Shown piece by piece: positions 6,111 through 7,010 of a DNA stretch of 7,010 nucleotides; position 1 is the first letter of the stretch; every line of letters begins with the position of its first letter. Source of the stretch: a bacterium (GTDB lineage Bacteria; UBA9089; JAHJRX01); NCBI GenBank assembly GCA_030017825.1, contig JASEGW010000077.1, positions 1 through 7,010 of the forward strand. The letters are read 5' to 3'. The notes below the pieces were generated by a model that did not search any database, was not told the DNA's origin, and saw only the letters and a list, made by a program, of their open reading frames with translations. The translations under genes were made by a program, and so were the position numbers.

Positions 6111-6633
6111 AAGAAGATGCCAAAAAATAAAGCTTTTTGCTATGGATATTGATGGTGTTATGACCGAAGGAAGTATGATCTTAAATAGCAACGGAGAGGA
6201 TATAAAGATTTTTAATGTTAAAGATGGAGTAGGCATTGAATTATTACATCATTCTGGTATAAAAACAGCCATAATTACCAGAGAACTTAGTAAAATCGTA
6301 ACTATCAGAGCTCAGAAATTAAAGATTAATTATGTTTATCAAGGAATAAATAATAAGTTAGCAGCTTTTAATGATCTATCTAATAAAAATAACCTAAAAT
6401 ATGAAGAAATGGCTTATATTGGTGATGATCTTCCTGACATTCCAATACTCAATGTAGCAGGGCTTAGTATTTGCGTAAAAGACAGCATTCCAGAAGCTAA
6501 AAAAATTTCTCATTATATAACTAAAAAAAATGGTGGCCAAGGTGCTATTCGGGAAACAGTAAATTTAATTTTAGAATCTCAGGGAAAATTGACTTCTACT
6601 ATTAATAGCTATTTATCTTCATTTAAAGAATAG
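6097..6633 (+). CDS. KdsC/YrbI-family HAD-IIIC phosphatase, possibly a nonulosonate-9-phosphate phosphatase
   Basis: A 178-residue HAD phosphatase without a cap domain, the usual length for KdsC, which acts as a tetramer and dephosphorylates Kdo-8-phosphate or related sugar acids. Seen: motif I AMDIDGVMTEG with nucleophile Asp17 and Asp19; motif II Thr61 in AIITRE; motif III Lys87; motif IV GDDLPD (109-114); and the C-terminal GGQGAIRE (146-153) that reaches the neighbouring active site. KdsC normally reads T-G-R after motif II; here it is T-R-E. Glu63, Arg71 and Lys74 keep the spacing of Glu56, Arg64 and Lys67, the residues reported to define KDN-9-phosphate phosphatase (BT1713), with one constant offset. 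This favours a nine-carbon sugar acid and fits the overlapping Maf gene. The ATG at 6097 has GGAGG (6086-6090) 6 nt upstream, inside the maf reading frame. Family assignment is sure; substrate is inference. Confidence 0.93.
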   Translation: MLSLKRRCQKIKLFAMDIDGVMTEGSMILNSNGEDIKIFNVKDGVGIELLHHSGIKTAIITRELSKIVTIRAQKLKINYVYQGINNKLAAFNDLSNKNNLKYEEMAYIGDDLPDIPILNVAGLSICVKDSIPEAKKISHYITKKNGGQGAIRETVNLILESQGKLTSTINSYLSSFKE

Positions 6634-6917
6634 TTTAATTGTCCAGAATTTCCTCAAACAAAGATGCCAAGCATACAAGGATTAAAGAATATTTACAGAC
6701 TCTTCTTTGATTCTTTATGTATTTTGTGTAAAAAACATAGCTGATATTAATAATTCGCGTATAAACATTATATAGTAAAAAGAGGACATTTTCATTTTGC
6801 CTTGACAATGAGGGGCAGCGATTCCGCAACAAAAAAATTCCTCAAACGTAACCTTCCCTGACTTCAATCACTTATCATTTTTGATACCATAAAAGCAAAT
6901 TCGCATTCATTTTTTTC
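6634..6917. other. Gene-free stretch after the phosphatase gene
   Basis: No convincing coding sequence or RNA gene is seen. A 65-codon frame on the - strand has only a TTG start and no recognisable protein. No strong intrinsic terminator follows the phosphatase; AAAGAA near 6685 and TTCTTT near 6699 could pair weakly. A small hairpin TATCA-TTTT-TGATA lies at 6873-6886. The 10-mer TTCCTCAAAC occurs at 6650-6659 and 6838-6847, of unknown meaning. Confidence 0.4.
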
Positions 6918-6946
6918 TTGACTTTTATGCTTCAGTCTGATATAAT
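6918..6946 (+). promoter_or_regulatory. Strong sigma70-type promoter of the gene at the right edge
   Basis: TTGACT at 6918-6923 (5 of 6 to consensus) and a perfect TATAAT at 6941-6946 are separated by exactly 17 bp. The start site would be about 6953, leaving a short leader of about 23 nt that carries the ribosome site. It is the best sigma70 promoter on the + strand of the window. Confidence 0.88.
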
Positions 6947-6958
6947 AGGCCATATCAG
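6937..6958. promoter_or_regulatory. Candidate operator: 7-bp dyad over the -10 box and start site
   Basis: CTGATAT (6937-6943) and ATATCAG (6952-6958) form a perfect inverted repeat with an 8-nt spacer. The dyad covers the first half of the -10 box and the expected transcription start, a position where a bound dimeric repressor would block polymerase. The regulator is unknown; the dyad is not a CIRCE or a LexA-type box. Confidence 0.55.
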
Positions 6959-6975
6959 AAAGGAAGGAGGTAGCC

Positions 6976-7010
6976 ATGAGACCAAGAAGTTCGATATCTG
7001 AAAAGGAGCG
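6976..7010 (+). CDS. 5' end of an unidentified gene, cut by the window edge
   Basis: The ATG at 6976 follows a full AAGGAGG ribosome site (6964-6970) with 5 nt spacing and a strong promoter, so this is very likely a real start. Eleven full codons are visible, giving MRPRSSISEKE, with the next codon (beginning CG, so Arg) incomplete. This is too short to name a family. The basic, Ser/Glu-rich start would fit a cytoplasmic protein such as a DNA-binding regulator, and a dyad over its promoter would fit autoregulation, but both are guesses. Confidence 0.8.
   Translation, partial: MRPRSSISEKE

Noticed and set aside
6802..6830. Perfect TTGACA at 6802-6807 as a promoter
   Set aside because: No -10-like hexamer at 16-18 bp; the downstream sequence is GC-rich and no gene follows.
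6635..6832. A 65-codon - strand frame after the phosphatase gene
   Set aside because: TTG start, no promoter, unrecognisable Tyr/Ile/Leu-rich sequence typical of AT-rich noncoding DNA. A GAGGA word upstream of the TTG is the only point in favour.

Overview
This is a low-GC bacterial chromosome segment, by eye roughly 30 % G+C, with five complete protein genes on both strands, a sixth that is only just entered at the right edge, and three gene-poor stretches that hold most of the unusual signal. The type I chaperonin pair (groES-groEL), strong Shine-Dalgarno sites and sigma70-like promoters show a bacterium. A KdsC-family sugar-phosphate phosphatase overlapping a Maf-type glycosyltransferase suggests a cell that makes Kdo or nonulosonic acids and probably glycosylates flagellin or another surface structure. 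A palindromic intergenic repeat near 4.1-4.3 kb resembles repeats I remember from uncultured candidate-phylum genomes (Omnitrophota-like and related lineages). That taxonomic hint rests on memory and is weak.

Layout. Positions 138-803 (+) encode a divergent MTA/SAH-nucleosidase-like protein behind a plausible promoter at 30-58. It converges on the groESL operon (2824 to 876, - strand), and a strong bidirectional hairpin terminator at 809-848 separates the two. Upstream of groES is a near-consensus promoter (TTGACA, 17 bp, TATAGT), but no CIRCE element. Next comes an AT-rich intergenic region of about 360 bp with two sets of tandem AT-rich repeats, followed by a cluster of five DnaA-box-like 9-mers at 3149-3204. 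Two of these are perfect TTATCCACA boxes in direct tandem, and the cluster runs into the 3' end of coaX (type III pantothenate kinase, 3960 to 3184, - strand). I read this region as a candidate chromosomal replication origin.

Right of coaX, positions 3961-4358 carry an imperfect inverted-repeat element of about 193 bp (4096-4288) with a three-copy GC-rich 19-bp tandem repeat inside it. Then follows a + strand gene pair, translationally overlapped by 14 nt: a Maf-type glycosyltransferase (4359-6110) and a HAD-IIIC phosphatase (6097-6633). In the phosphatase, Glu63, Arg71 and Lys74 fit the specificity residues reported for KDN-9-phosphate phosphatase better than those of Kdo-8-phosphate phosphatase. 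This agrees with a neighbour whose family transfers nonulosonic acids. A further stretch of about 340 bp without a gene ends in a textbook promoter (TTGACT, 17 bp, TATAAT) whose -10 and start site lie under a perfect dyad, then a strong ribosome binding site and the first 11 full codons of an unidentified gene.

Around the putative origin, groESL on the left and maf-phosphatase on the right are both transcribed away from it. coaX is the only gene read toward it.
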